Source: CAYZIC01 sp964478335
GTDB taxonomy: Bacteria > Verrucomicrobiota > Kiritimatiellia > RFP12 > DVOR01
Length of the DNA stretch: 63,632 nucleotides
Assembly (NCBI GenBank): GCA_964478335.1
Contig: CAYZIC010000002.1
Location: 1-63,632, forward strand
Direction: 5' to 3'
Shown: piece by piece, positions 18,578 through 28,724 of the stretch
How positions within the stretch are numbered: position 1 is the stretch's first letter
Layout: each line of letters starts with the position of its first letter
Made by a program: the position numbers and the translations under genes
The notes under the pieces: generated by a model
The model's input: only the letters and a program-made list of their open reading frames with translations
Databases searched by the model: none
Told to the model about the DNA's origin: nothing

Positions 18578-21500
18578 TTATTCTTCGGTTTCGCCGGAGT
18601 AGTCGTCCATGATGTCCTCATCGTCGTCGTCGCCGTCGATGATGAATGGCATGCGGATGTCGGAGTCATCCTCATCCTCGTCGTCGTCATCGATGAGGGT
18701 GGGCAAAGCGTAGGCGGCTTCTTCGGCGGCCTTAGCTTGCGCTTCGACTTCGCGCATTTCTTCGTCGGAGATCGGCGTCCCCAATGGGACCATCTTGATG
18801 TAGCGGTGCATGGGGAAGCCCGTGCCGCCAGGGATCAAGTGACCGAGGATGACGTTTTCCTTAAAGCCACGGAGCTCGTCGACGCGACCAATCGATGCAG
18901 CATCGGTCAAGATACGCGTTGTATCTTGGAATGATGCAGCGGAGATGAATGAATCGGTTTCGAGCGAAGCCTTGGTGATACCCAAGAGGGCAGCACGGCC
19001 AGCTGCTGTGCGCTTGCCTTCTTCATTCATGCGCTCGTTCACTTCCATAAACTTCTGACGAGAGACCTGCTCACCATAGAGGAAGTCAGTGTCGCCAGGG
19101 TTCTCGATACGGATGCGGCGGAGCATTTGGCGGACGATGATTTCGATGTGCTTATCGTTGATTTCCACGCCTTGCAGACGGTAGACCTGTTGGACTTCTG
19201 CCACGAGGTAGCGTTGTAGGACGGCTTCACCGCAGACATCGAGGATCTCTTGAGGAGAGATGGAGCCTTCGGTAAGTTGCTGACCACGCTTGACACGGTC
19301 TCCATTGTAGACAACGATCTGCTTGGAGAAGGGGATCATGTGGACGTCTTCGCTCTGTGTATTGGCATCGCGAACGATGAGCGTACGCTTACCACGGATA
19401 GTTTCGCCGAATTCAACGATACCATCGATGGTCGAGATCTCAGCGGCATCCTTGGGTTGGCGAGCTTCAAAGAGCTCAGCAACGCGCGGCAAACCACCAG
19501 TGATGTCGCGGGTCTTGGCTTCTTGACGAGGCGTTTTAGCGATAATCTTACCGACAGCGACAGCTTCACCATCGCGGACCATGACAGATGCACCCACAGG
19601 GATGGAGGTATCTTCGATGGCGGCATTGGTTTTAGGATCGCGGATGACGATACGGGGGTGAAGGTCAGCGTGGGTTTCTTGGACCACGATAGCCGAGACA
19701 CCAGTATTTTCGTCAGTTTCGGTAGCGATGGAGACGCCTTCTTCAAAGTCGACGAATTCCACGACACCAGCCTTAGACGAGATAATTGGCACGGAGTGAG
19801 GATCCCATGTGGCGATCTTGTCACCCTTAGACACCTTGGCGCCTTCGGAGAAGTGGAAGATTGCACCCATTTGCATGGTGTAGGATTCAAGCTCGTTGCC
19901 CTCTTCATCAATGATTGCGACGGAACCATTCTTATTCAAGACGACGATGTTGTTGTCTTCGTTAACAACCGTACGCAAGTCTGTGAAACGGAGGATACCA
20001 TCGTGCTTGATGACGATTTCAGGAGTCTTGGATGAGGTAGATGCCGTACCACCGACGTGGAACGTACGCATCGTGAGCTGGGTGCCCGGTTCACCGATAG
20101 ACTGAGCCGCGATGATACCGACAGCGGTACCGATTTCGACTTGCTTACCCGTGGAGAGGTCACGACCGTAGCACTTAGCGCACATACCGTGAGCGCAGTC
20201 ACAGGTGAGGCCTGATCGGATCCATGCGCTGGAGATACCAGCCTCATCGATAGCCTTGCACTTCGCGTCGTCGATTTCCTCGTTAGCACCGCAGATGATC
20301 TCATTGGTTTCGGGGTGACGAATTGCGTGGAGGGCAGTACGACCGAGCAAGCGGACACCGAGGGGTACTTGGACTTCGTCGTCTTCGATGACGGCTTCGA
20401 CTTCAATACCATGAGGGGTATTGCAGTCCATCTTGGTGATGATGACGTCTTGAGCGACATCGACGAGCTTACGGGTCATGTAACCAGCGTCAGCGGTTTT
20501 CAAAGCCGTATCAGCCAAACCTTTACGTGCACCGTGAGATGAAATAAAGTATTCCAAGACGCTCAAACCTTCGCGGAATGATGCAGTAATTGGGGTTTCA
20601 ATAATTTCACCAGACGGTGTAGCCATCAAGCCACGCATACCAGCGAGCTGACGAATCTGCGTACGGCTACCACGAGCCTTGGAGTCGGCCATCATAAACA
20701 TCGGGTTGGTTTCGGTCGGGCGAGGATTGTCTTCGCTGACGTTACGCTCGATGGCTTGATACAAAGCGCCAGCGATCTTTTCGGTGGTGCTTGACCAAAT
20801 ATCGATGATCTTGTTGTGGCGTTCTCCATCGGTAATGACACCTTGGCGGTGCTGATTATCGACGCGAGCGACTTCGCGGTTAGCGGATTGGAGGTATTCG
20901 TCTTTGACTTTAGGACGGATCATGTCCTTCAAGCCCATGGAGACACCTGCGCGGCAAGCCCATTCATAGCCCAAGCTCTTGAGCTTATCGAGGGTGATGA
21001 CGGTGCGGTCGTGACCGACGACGTGGTGACAATAGAGGATCAAATCGCCGAGAGTCGACTTGGTGACCTTAGCATTGTAGAAGCCCATTTCATCAGGCCA
21101 TACTTCATTAAAGATGACGCGGCCAACGAGGGTTTCGATGGTGCTGGAGGTTGGGTCACCGTATTTGCGCTCGGGGTGGCCGAGGTCAGGGTTACGGAAG
21201 CGGATACGATCGTGGACCTTGACGGAGCCTTCGTCGTAAGCAAAGATGACCTCAGCCATATCATTAAAGAGCGGCAAGTGATCTTGGGTCTTTTCAGCCT
21301 TACCGCCGACTTCCTTGCCAGCGAGCTTGTCGACTTGGCTAGGGATGGTCAAGTAGTAGCATCCCAAAGCAATATCTTGCGTCGGGGTCATGATACACTT
21401 ACCAGATGCCGGAGAGAAGATGGAGTTAGACGCGAGCATCATCAAGCGGCTTTCGAGCTGAGCTTCGATTGAGAGCGGCACGTGTACAGCCATTTGGTCA

Positions 21501-22894
21501 CCGTCACAGTCGGCGTTAAATGCAGTACAAACCATCGGGTGCAAGCGGATCGCTTCGCCTTCGATCAAGACAGGCTCAAATGATTGGATCGACAATCTGT
21601 GCAAGGTCGGAGCGCGGTTAAGCATGACGGTCTTGCCCTTGGTGACTTCTTCGAGGATGTCCCAGACCTTTTTCTCCTGGCGCTCAATCATCTTACGCGC
21701 AGTGCGCACGGTGTGGCATTCGCCCATTTCTTTGAGGCGGCGGATAATGAAAGGCTCAAACAGGGTCAATGCCATCTTTTTAGGGATACCGCATTGGTTG
21801 AGCTTGAGGTGAGGACCGACGACGATAACCGAACGACCCGAATAGTCAACACGCTTACCGAGCAAGTTTTGACGGAAGCGGCCGCTCTTACCTTTGAGCA
21901 TATCGCTCAAAGACTTCAAGGGGCGGCTAGCAGCGCCAGTGACAGGGCGACCATGGCGACCATTGTCAAAGACAGCGTCGACAGCTTCTTGGAGCATGCG
22001 CTTTTCGTTACGGATGATGACGTCAGGGGTCTTCAATGCCAACAAATGCTTCAAGCGGTTGTTGCGGTTGATGACACGGCGATAGAGGTCATTGAGGTCA
22101 GAGGTTGCGAAACGGCCACCTTCGAGAGGGACGAGCGGACGCAATTCTGGTGGGATGACTGGCAAGACGTCCAAGATCATCCATTCGGGCTTAGCACCGC
22201 TGGTGCGGAAGCCATCGACGATCTTCATACGCTTGGTGATCTTTTTGCGAGTCTGCTTGGACTTGGTGTTTTCGATTTCTTCTTCGAGCTGGATCATGAG
22301 CTCATCGAGGTCGACATTGCGCAAGCAAGTGCGGATGACTTCAGCGCCCATACCCGCCTCAAAGACATCGCCATACTTTTGGCAAGCATCCATGTATTCG
22401 GGTTCGGTCAAGAGCTGCAAGTACTGCAGGGGCGTGTCGCCGGGATCGGTGACGAGGTAGTCTTCATAATACAAGACACGCTCGAGGACCTGGGCGGGCA
22501 AGTCCAAGACCAAGCCGATGCGGCTAGGCGAGCACTTGAAGAACCAGATATGAGAGACCGGGACGGCCAATTCGATATGGCCCATGCGTTCACGGCGGAC
22601 ACGAGCGACGGTGACTTCGACGCCACAGCGATCGCAAACGATGCCCTTGTGCTTGATACGCTTGTATTTACCGCAAGCACATTCCCAGTCGCGAGTCGGC
22701 CCGAAGATCTTTTCGCAGAAAAGGCCATCACGGTCTGGGCGATAGGTGCGATAGTTGATTGTTTCAGCATTGCGCACTTCCCCGTGCGACCAAGATCTGA
22801 TCGCTTCGGGGGAAGCCAATGTGATGCTCACTGCATCATATTGGCTGCTGGCTGCTTGTTTAAACATATCATTAGCTGCTGCATAAGGATTCAT
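18578..22894 (-). CDS. rpoC: DNA-directed RNA polymerase subunit beta'
   Basis: 1438 residues, the usual size for beta'. It forms half of the active-site cleft of RNA polymerase. Visible: the N-terminal zinc ribbon (CACGKYKRIKHKGIVCDRCG, about residues 70-90), rudder/lid region (KGKSGRFRQNLLGKRVDYSG), catalytic Mg-binding loop at about 458-470, second zinc site (CDCAHGMCAKCYGRD) and trigger-loop region (GEPGTQLTMRTFHVGG). The Mg loop reads NADCDGDQMAVH, with Cys where nearly all known enzymes have Phe (NADFDGD); the three catalytic Asp are intact. The last 50 residues are a strongly acidic tail of D/E runs ending YSGETEE. GGAG precedes ATG 22894. It lies 23 bp after rpoB and ends at a strong terminator. 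Confidence 0.98.
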   Translation of the reverse strand: MNPYAAANDMFKQAASSQYDAVSITLASPEAIRSWSHGEVRNAETINYRTYRPDRDGLFCEKIFGPTRDWECACGKYKRIKHKGIVCDRCGVEVTVARVRRERMGHIELAVPVSHIWFFKCSPSRIGLVLDLPAQVLERVLYYEDYLVTDPGDTPLQYLQLLTEPEYMDACQKYGDVFEAGMGAEVIRTCLRNVDLDELMIQLEEEIENTKSKQTRKKITKRMKIVDGFRTSGAKPEWMILDVLPVIPPELRPLVPLEGGRFATSDLNDLYRRVINRNNRLKHLLALKTPDVIIRNEKRMLQEAVDAVFDNGRHGRPVTGAASRPLKSLSDMLKGKSGRFRQNLLGKRVDYSGRSVIVVGPHLKLNQCGIPKKMALTLFEPFIIRRLKEMGECHTVRTARKMIERQEKKVWDILEEVTKGKTVMLNRAPTLHRLSIQSFEPVLIEGEAIRLHPMVCTAFNADCDGDQMAVHVPLSIEAQLESRLMMLASNSIFSPASGKCIMTPTQDIALGCYYLTIPSQVDKLAGKEVGGKAEKTQDHLPLFNDMAEVIFAYDEGSVKVHDRIRFRNPDLGHPERKYGDPTSSTIETLVGRVIFNEVWPDEMGFYNAKVTKSTLGDLILYCHHVVGHDRTVITLDKLKSLGYEWACRAGVSMGLKDMIRPKVKDEYLQSANREVARVDNQHRQGVITDGERHNKIIDIWSSTTEKIAGALYQAIERNVSEDNPRPTETNPMFMMADSKARGSRTQIRQLAGMRGLMATPSGEIIETPITASFREGLSVLEYFISSHGARKGLADTALKTADAGYMTRKLVDVAQDVIITKMDCNTPHGIEVEAVIEDDEVQVPLGVRLLGRTALHAIRHPETNEIICGANEEIDDAKCKAIDEAGISSAWIRSGLTCDCAHGMCAKCYGRDLSTGKQVEIGTAVGIIAAQSIGEPGTQLTMRTFHVGGTASTSSKTPEIVIKHDGILRFTDLRTVVNEDNNIVVLNKNGSVAIIDEEGNELESYTMQMGAIFHFSEGAKVSKGDKIATWDPHSVPIISSKAGVVEFVDFEEGVSIATETDENTGVSAIVVQETHADLHPRIVIRDPKTNAAIEDTSIPVGASVMVRDGEAVAVGKIIAKTPRQEAKTRDITGGLPRVAELFEARQPKDAAEISTIDGIVEFGETIRGKRTLIVRDANTQSEDVHMIPFSKQIVVYNGDRVKRGQQLTEGSISPQEILDVCGEAVLQRYLVAEVQQVYRLQGVEINDKHIEIIVRQMLRRIRIENPGDTDFLYGEQVSRQKFMEVNERMNEEGKRTAAGRAALLGITKASLETDSFISAASFQDTTRILTDAASIGRVDELRGFKENVILGHLIPGGTGFPMHRYIKMVPLGTPISDEEMREVEAQAKAAEEAAYALPTLIDDDDEDEDDSDIRMPFIIDGDDDDEDIMDDYSGETEE

Positions 22895-22917
22895 AAATTA
22901 CTTACTCCATCGATAGA

Positions 22918-25900
22918 TTAAAGAGACTTGTTGGTATCATCGGCATCTTCAGCGTCGCCCAAGAGCTTCATATCCAAGCACAATCCGCGCAATTCGCGCA
23001 TCAAGACTGAGAATGATTCAGGGGTGCCCGCTTCGAGCGAGTTTTGACCCTTCACGATAGATTCGTAAATCCTCGTACGGCCCGTGACATCGTCGGACTT
23101 CACGGTTAACAATTCTTGGAGTGCGTAAGCTACGCCGTAAGCTTCCAAAGCCCAGACTTCCATTTCACCCATACGCTGACCGCCGTATTGTGCTTTACCA
23201 CCGAGCGGTTGTTGAGTGACCAAGGAGTAAGGACCAGTCGCACGGGCGTGGATCTTATCAGTAACCAAGTGGTGCAACTTGAGCATGTAAATTTTACCAA
23301 CGACGACGCGCTGGTCAAAAGGTTCACCGGTCAAGCCATCATAGAGCTGGGCTTTACCATCAGGGCTGATCCATGGGACTTGACCTGGGGTATCCTCTTG
23401 GTGCTGACGAGCACGAGCGAGCAAATCGTCGACTTCGGATTCGAGACATCCGTCAAAGACAGGCGTCTTGACGTGCATGCCCAATTCAAAGCAAGCACCG
23501 CCGAGTACGGTTTCGAAGAGCTGACCCAAGTTCATACGCGAAGGCACGCCCAAGGGGTTCAAGACGATATCAACGGTACGTCCATCAGGCAAGAATGGCA
23601 TATCGCAGTCGGGCAAGATGCGCGAGACGATACCCTTGTTACCGTGACGACCAGCGAGCTTATCACCGACGGAGAGATTTTTCTTATCCGCGATAAAGAC
23701 ACGCACCTGCTTGACGACCAAGCCGTCGTCGCCAAATGACGCACCATAGGGCTCGAAGCCTTCGGTGAGCATTTCTTCGACATCGGCGAAGCGTTCTCTA
23801 AAGCCATCGATCACGCCCTCGATCTGTTCTTGAATAGGGCTATTTTCGATTTGGATGTGGTCATGAGCTGCAGCAAGCTTAGCCAAGACGGTCTTGGTGA
23901 TCTTGCGGTTCGCCGGGACGATAATTTCGCCAGAGTCCATATCCAAGACATCGAGAGCGATTTTTTCGCCCAGCAAGACATTGCTCAAAGCAGACGTGAG
24001 CTCTTCTTCGAGCTCAGCGCGACGACGCTTTTGCAATTCTTCACGCTTGCGCAATTCTTGAGCACGATCCTCTTCACGCTGGGTGATGGAGATGTATTCA
24101 TCCTCGACAAAGTCACCGGTTGACTGCTCAGCCTTGGCGGCTTTCATCTTGCGGAGCTTTTCTTCAGCAGCCTTAGCGCGAGCAGGGTCGACGTTGGAGA
24201 CCTTGATATTCATGACGATACCACGCGTACCCGGGGGGACGATCAAGGAGGTGTCACGGACATCAGCAGCCTTTTCCCCGAAGATTGCGCGCAAGAGGCG
24301 CTCTTCTGGAGCCAATTCTGTTTCGCTCTTAGGTGTAATTTTACCGACCAAGATATCACCCGGGCGGACTTCCGCACCGATGCGCACGATACCATCAGCG
24401 TCCAAGTTGCGCAGGGCATCTTCACCGACATTCGGGATGTCTCGAGTGATGATTTCTGGGCCGAGCTTGGTTTCACGGGCGGTGGCGTTTTGCTCTGTGA
24501 TGTGGATTGAAGTAAAGACATCGTTACGGACGCAGCGCTCGTTGATCAAGATAGCATCTTCGAAGTTAAAGCCACGCCATGGCATAAATGCCACGAGCAT
24601 GTTTTTACCGAGAGCCAATTCGCCTTGATCCGTAGCAGGGCCGTCAGCGAGGGTATCACCAGCCTTGACGACTTGTCCCAGAGCGACGACGGGCTTTTGG
24701 TTAAAGCAAGTACCAGCATTGCTTCTGCGGAACTTCTGCAAGATGTATCGCTTAGCATCCTTGACCTTTTCACCGAGTCGGATTTTAGGATCGAGGGAGC
24801 CATCCTTAGAGACGACGATCTCTTCACCAGAGACGTAGGCGACGATGCCGTCATCTTCGGTGCGGACCGTGACGCAGGAGTCAGCAGCAGCGATGCCTTC
24901 TTGGCCAGTACCGACGATTGGGCGCTCGGACTTCATCAAGGGCACACCCTGACGCATCATGTTCGCACCCATCAAGGCACGGTTCGCGTCGTCGTGTTCC
25001 AAGAAAGGAATCAAGCCCGCAGCGATCGAGATCACCTGGATCGGGGAGACGTCCATCATCTGGATCTCTTCACGAGGGACCGTGGTGAAGTCTTCCTTCT
25101 TCGAGCGCGCCTTAACGATCGGGTTAACGAAGCGGCCCTTTTCGTCCAAAGGCGCATTCGCCTGAGCGATGACGTACTTTTCTTCTTCCTCAGCGTCCAT
25201 GTAGATCACTTCGTCAGTGACGCGGCCTTTTTTGACGACACGGTAAGGGGTTTCGATAAAGCCAAACTTGTTGACCTTAGCATAGATACCCAATGAGGAG
25301 ATCAAACCGATGTTTGGACCTTCAGGCGTTTCAATGGGGCAGATACGGCCGTAGTGAGAGGTGTGGACGTCGCGGACTTCAAAGCCAGCACGCTCACGGC
25401 TCAAACCACCAGGTCCCAAAGCTGAGAGACGGCGCTTGTGAGCCAATCCGCTCAGGGGGTTGGTCATATCCATGAATTGGCTCAATTGGCTACGTCCAAA
25501 GAAATCTTGGATGACTGCAGAGAGAGACTTGGATGTGACCAAGCTGATCGGCGTCATCGGCTTAGCCGTTGGCGAGGTAGGATCATAGACAGCCATACGC
25601 TCGCGGATGAGGCGCTCAGTACGAGCCAAGCCAATGCGGCATTGGTTTTCGAGCAATTCGCCTGCCGTGCGGACGCGACGGTTACCCAAGTGGTCAATAT
25701 CATCGACATCGGCATTGCCAGAGCGGATATTGAGCAAGAGGCGGAGCGCTTCGATGACTTCGATACCATCGTCGCTCAAGACGCGCAATTCGCCAGACAC
25801 TTTGTCTTCGAGACCGAGACGACGGTTGATTTTGTAACGACCGACAGAGCCCAGGTCATAACGGCGAGGATCAAAGAAGAGTCGGTGAATAAAGCCCTTT

Positions 25901-26847
25901 GCGTTTGCAACGGTATTGGGGTCTCCTGGACGCAAGCGGTGATAGATTTCGCGGAATGCTTCCTCTTCGTTATGAGTGAGGTCGACCTTGATCGTTTTCA
26001 TCAAGACACCCTTATCAAAAGAAGTATCGACGACGTCGATGATTGGTACGCCAGCGCGAGCAGCTTGCTCGATGAGAGCAGGAGTCAACGGGTCATAACG
26101 GCGCGCCAAAACGGCGGTCGATGAGACGTCGACGAGGTCTTCTTTAAGCACAAAGTCCGCCAAGTCATCATCATCCCAGACATTGTCTGTGGGCAAAGAC
26201 TTAAAGGAGTAAAAGAGGTTAAGGATGGCTTCGTCCGAGCTGTATCCGATGGTGCGCAAGAATGTCGTAACATGAAACTTACGACGGCGATGACGGCGGT
26301 CGAGGTAGACCCACATGACATCAGAAGCGTCGAACTGGATCTCGATCCATGAGCCACGATCAGGGATAATGCGGACAGAGTAGAGGTCCTGTCCATTGGG
26401 GTGCACGGCAGCTTCGGAGCAAACGCCCGGAGAGCGGTGTAATTGACTGACAATGACGCGCTCAGCGCCATTGATGATAAATGCACCATCAGGAGTCATC
26501 AAGGGGATTTCCCCCATGAATACGGTGTCTTCGCGAACTTCATCACCGTCTTTGAGACGGAAAGTAGCCTGCAGGGGTGCGGAATAAGTGGAGCCATCTG
26601 TCAGCGCGACAAAAGCAGTGGATTTTGGAGTCTCCAAATCGTACTTTACAAAGTCAAGGGTAAACCGCCCATCGTAACTTTGAATGGGGAAAACTTCCCG
26701 GAAAATAGCCTGCAAGCCTTTGTTTTCACGCTTCCCAACAGGGGTTTCACGTTGGAGAAATTCGTGATAGGACTTTGTTTGAATCTCAATCAAATCTGGT
26801 GGTTGCACAACTGCGTGTAGCTTACCGAATGTATGATCGTCAACCAT
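22918..26847 (-). CDS. rpoB: DNA-directed RNA polymerase subunit beta
   Basis: 1309 residues, full length. Conserved blocks include SQLHRSPGV, the rifampicin pocket (QFMDMTNPLSGLAHKRR then LSALGPGG, with the Asp, His and Ser commonly mutated to resistance all in the sensitive state), ALGQVVKAGDTLADGPA, RHGNKGIVSRI and the C-terminal GGKAQYGGQRMGEMEVWAL. AAGGCAAGCC precedes ATG 26847. It follows rplL across a 100-bp gap carrying an attenuator-like hairpin and is followed 23 bp later by rpoC, the standard bacterial order. Confidence 0.98.
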   Translation of the reverse strand: MVDDHTFGKLHAVVQPPDLIEIQTKSYHEFLQRETPVGKRENKGLQAIFREVFPIQSYDGRFTLDFVKYDLETPKSTAFVALTDGSTYSAPLQATFRLKDGDEVREDTVFMGEIPLMTPDGAFIINGAERVIVSQLHRSPGVCSEAAVHPNGQDLYSVRIIPDRGSWIEIQFDASDVMWVYLDRRHRRRKFHVTTFLRTIGYSSDEAILNLFYSFKSLPTDNVWDDDDLADFVLKEDLVDVSSTAVLARRYDPLTPALIEQAARAGVPIIDVVDTSFDKGVLMKTIKVDLTHNEEEAFREIYHRLRPGDPNTVANAKGFIHRLFFDPRRYDLGSVGRYKINRRLGLEDKVSGELRVLSDDGIEVIEALRLLLNIRSGNADVDDIDHLGNRRVRTAGELLENQCRIGLARTERLIRERMAVYDPTSPTAKPMTPISLVTSKSLSAVIQDFFGRSQLSQFMDMTNPLSGLAHKRRLSALGPGGLSRERAGFEVRDVHTSHYGRICPIETPEGPNIGLISSLGIYAKVNKFGFIETPYRVVKKGRVTDEVIYMDAEEEEKYVIAQANAPLDEKGRFVNPIVKARSKKEDFTTVPREEIQMMDVSPIQVISIAAGLIPFLEHDDANRALMGANMMRQGVPLMKSERPIVGTGQEGIAAADSCVTVRTEDDGIVAYVSGEEIVVSKDGSLDPKIRLGEKVKDAKRYILQKFRRSNAGTCFNQKPVVALGQVVKAGDTLADGPATDQGELALGKNMLVAFMPWRGFNFEDAILINERCVRNDVFTSIHITEQNATARETKLGPEIITRDIPNVGEDALRNLDADGIVRIGAEVRPGDILVGKITPKSETELAPEERLLRAIFGEKAADVRDTSLIVPPGTRGIVMNIKVSNVDPARAKAAEEKLRKMKAAKAEQSTGDFVEDEYISITQREEDRAQELRKREELQKRRRAELEEELTSALSNVLLGEKIALDVLDMDSGEIIVPANRKITKTVLAKLAAAHDHIQIENSPIQEQIEGVIDGFRERFADVEEMLTEGFEPYGASFGDDGLVVKQVRVFIADKKNLSVGDKLAGRHGNKGIVSRILPDCDMPFLPDGRTVDIVLNPLGVPSRMNLGQLFETVLGGACFELGMHVKTPVFDGCLESEVDDLLARARQHQEDTPGQVPWISPDGKAQLYDGLTGEPFDQRVVVGKIYMLKLHHLVTDKIHARATGPYSLVTQQPLGGKAQYGGQRMGEMEVWALEAYGVAYALQELLTVKSDDVTGRTRIYESIVKGQNSLEAGTPESFSVLMRELRGLCLDMKLLGDAEDADDTNKSL

Positions 26848-26895
26848 GGCTTGCCTTATAATTAGAGGTTAAAAGAGTAGATAAAATTAGACGGG

Positions 26896-26929
26896 ACAAG
26901 GATCACCCGACAAAACGGATGATCCTTGT
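26896..26929 (-). terminator. rplL-rpoB attenuator-like hairpin
   Basis: 14-bp stem (ACAAGGATCACCCG / CGGATGATCCTTGT, one mismatch that is G-U in RNA) with a 6-nt loop. On the minus strand only a weak U-rich tract follows (CTAATTTTAT). Position matches the known partial terminator between rplL and rpoB in other bacteria, so partial read-through to rpoBC is the likely role. Confidence 0.65.
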
Positions 26930-26949
26930 GATTTTAGGCAGCAATCAAG

Positions 26950-27315
26950 TTACTTGATTTCAACCTTAGCGCCAGCCTTCTCGAGGGATTCCTTGATCTT
27001 GGCAGCTTCGTCTTTGTCGACGCCAGACTTGACAGCCTTAGGAGCGCCTTCGACCATGTCCTTAGCATCCTTGAGGCCGAGACCAGTGATGGCACGGACT
27101 TCTTTGATGACGGCGATCTTGTTTGCGCCGACTTCTGCGAGGACGACATCAAATTCGGTCTTTTCTTCAGCAGCAGGAGCAGCAGCGCCAGCAGCAGCAA
27201 CAGCGACAGGAGCAGCGGCAGAAACGCCCCACTTTTCTTCGAGAGCTTTAACGAGGTCAGCAACTTCGAGCACGGTCATCGCGCTGAGAACATCAACGAT
27301 TTCTTCTTGAGTCAT
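26950..27315 (-). CDS. rplL: 50S ribosomal protein L7/L12
   Basis: 121 residues from ATG 27315 (MTQEEIVDVLSAM); a longer reading from 27360 adds 15 unrelated residues and is rejected. N-terminal dimerisation helices, an Ala-rich hinge (APVAVAAAGAAAPAAEE, about residues 38-54) and the globular C-terminal domain (IKEVRAITGLGLKDAKDMVE). It forms the flexible ribosomal stalk with L10 and recruits translation GTPases. It lies between structured elements on both sides, consistent with separate control of its abundance. Confidence 0.97.
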   Translation of the reverse strand: MTQEEIVDVLSAMTVLEVADLVKALEEKWGVSAAAPVAVAAAGAAAPAAEEKTEFDVVLAEVGANKIAVIKEVRAITGLGLKDAKDMVEGAPKAVKSGVDKDEAAKIKESLEKAGAKVEIK

Positions 27316-27375
27316 AGTATTAACTTCTTTCTTTTTTGTGATCAAACCGCCTCTGATCATTCAGAGGAGGAGGCT

Positions 27376-27421
27376 CCCTAGGGTAAACGGCTGAGACCAC
27401 TCAGTCGGCCGAGCCCTAGGG
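27376..27421 (-). promoter_or_regulatory. nested hairpin in the rplJ-rplL gap
   Basis: Two copies of the self-complementary CCCTAGGG (27376-27383 and 27414-27421) bracket an inner hairpin (GGCTGAG-acca-CTCAG..GCC). On the minus strand the text before it carries GTAAAACCCC and the text after it GAGCCTCCTCC, with no U-run. Probably an RNA processing or stability element between L10 and L12 coding regions; inference only. Confidence 0.45.
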
Positions 27422-27433
27422 GTTTTACAGCAC

Positions 27434-28024
27434 TTAAGCCTCAGGAGTTGCAGCGGGAGCTGCTTCTTCTGCGACAGGGGCTTCTTCAGCAGCAGGAGCT
27501 GCTTCTTCTGCAGCGGGAGCTGCTTCTTCACCAGCTGCATCATTCTTAGCTTGCAAGACGCGAGCCATTTGAGATGCAGGAGCTTGAAGAGTACCGAGCA
27601 ATCTTGCCTGCTGAGCAGCGAGGGAGATAAGCTCGGAGAGGGCTTTGATTTCGATTTCGGTCACGGCCTTCTTATTCAGTTGGCCACCCTTGATCGCTGC
27701 CTTTTCTTCGTTTTTCTTAACGAATTCGACGAGAGTCTTAGCGATGTCAGCGACGTCACCGTTACCGGTGATGACAGCGGTAGGGCCAGAGAGGATCTCG
27801 GAAAGATCGTCCCAACCCAAATCGGCTGCGACTTTAGCAATGTAAGAGTTTTTGATGACGGTAGCTTTGGCGCCCTTTGAGCCGAGTGCGGTGCGCAATT
27901 CGGTCAATTGAGCGACGGTCAAGCCGCCGAAATTCATGAGGAATGCGAAATCGGTGTCTTTGAGGACTTCGGTCACTTCGCGGTAGATAGCTGCCACTTC
28001 AGGGCGTCTCATTTCGGTAGACAT
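27434..28024 (-). CDS. rplJ: 50S ribosomal protein L10
   Basis: 196 residues. N-terminal globular L10 domain (FAFLMNFGGLTVAQLTELR, DLGWDDLSEILSGPTAVI) and the L12-binding helix region, then an unusual C-terminal tail of about 30 residues of repeated EEAAPAAEEA. Typical L10 is 165-180 residues; the tail accounts for the excess and is encoded by near-repeat DNA (27438-27540). L10 anchors the L12 stalk on 23S rRNA. It starts 5 bp after the rplA stop. Confidence 0.97.
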   Translation of the reverse strand: MSTEMRRPEVAAIYREVTEVLKDTDFAFLMNFGGLTVAQLTELRTALGSKGAKATVIKNSYIAKVAADLGWDDLSEILSGPTAVITGNGDVADIAKTLVEFVKKNEEKAAIKGGQLNKKAVTEIEIKALSELISLAAQQARLLGTLQAPASQMARVLQAKNDAAGEEAAPAAEEAAPAAEEAPVAEEAAPAATPEA

Positions 28025-28029
28025 TGTGA

Positions 28030-28713
28030 TTACTCCTTAACGATTACGCGGACGCCAACGCCCATGGTTGAGCTGATCGTGCAATTACGGATAAAGATAC
28101 CCTTAGCTGCGGCGGGACGTTCGTGCTTGACAGCGTCGATGACGGTTGCGATGTTTGCAGCCAATGCGTCAGCTTCAAAGCTGAGCTTGCCACCTTGGAC
28201 GCAGACGTTACCGGTGCGGTCCATGCGGAAGTCAACCTTACCAGCTTGAGCAGCCTTGACGGCAGCAGCGATATCATCGGTGACGGTGCCAGTCTTGGGG
28301 TTAGGCATCAAGCCACGCGGACCCAAGACACGAGCGACGGTGCGCACGAGCTTCATTGCGTCGGTGGTTGCGATTGCCACGTCAAAATCGACGAAGCCGC
28401 CTTTGACGCGCTCGATGAGGTCTTCGTAACCGACGACATCTGCGCCAGCAGCGGTTGCTTCATCAGCTTTATCGCCAGCGGCGAAAACGATGACGCGCAC
28501 GTGCTTACCAGTGCCGTTGGGGAGACTGACGGTACCACGGACAGCTTGATCAGACTTAGTCGGATCAACGCCGAGACGAAACGCAACTTCGACGGTTTCA
28601 TCAAATTTAGCACCGGGGTTAGCCTTGATAAAAGCGATTGCTTCTTCGAGGGAGACGGCCTGCTTAGGGGCCTTTGCCAGGAGATCCTGGTGTTTTTTAC
28701 CAAACTTTGCCAT
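28030..28713 (-). CDS. rplA: 50S ribosomal protein L1
   Basis: 227 residues, normal length. Signature regions include FDETVEVAFRLGVDPTKSDQ, GTVSLPNGTGK, VLGPRGLMPNPKTGTVT and GKVDFRMDRTGNV. L1 forms the mobile stalk at the ribosomal E site and in other bacteria represses its own rplK-rplA mRNA. It starts 11 bp after rplK and runs tightly into rplJ. Confidence 0.98.
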   Translation of the reverse strand: MAKFGKKHQDLLAKAPKQAVSLEEAIAFIKANPGAKFDETVEVAFRLGVDPTKSDQAVRGTVSLPNGTGKHVRVIVFAAGDKADEATAAGADVVGYEDLIERVKGGFVDFDVAIATTDAMKLVRTVARVLGPRGLMPNPKTGTVTDDIAAAVKAAQAGKVDFRMDRTGNVCVQGGKLSFEADALAANIATVIDAVKHERPAAAKGIFIRNCTISSTMGVGVRVIVKE

Positions 28714-28724
28714 GTCGTTACCTC

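Noticed and set aside
21584..22921. 445-residue open frame on the plus strand opposite rpoC
   Set aside because: Fully contained opposite conserved rpoC sequence with no ribosome site or family resemblance.
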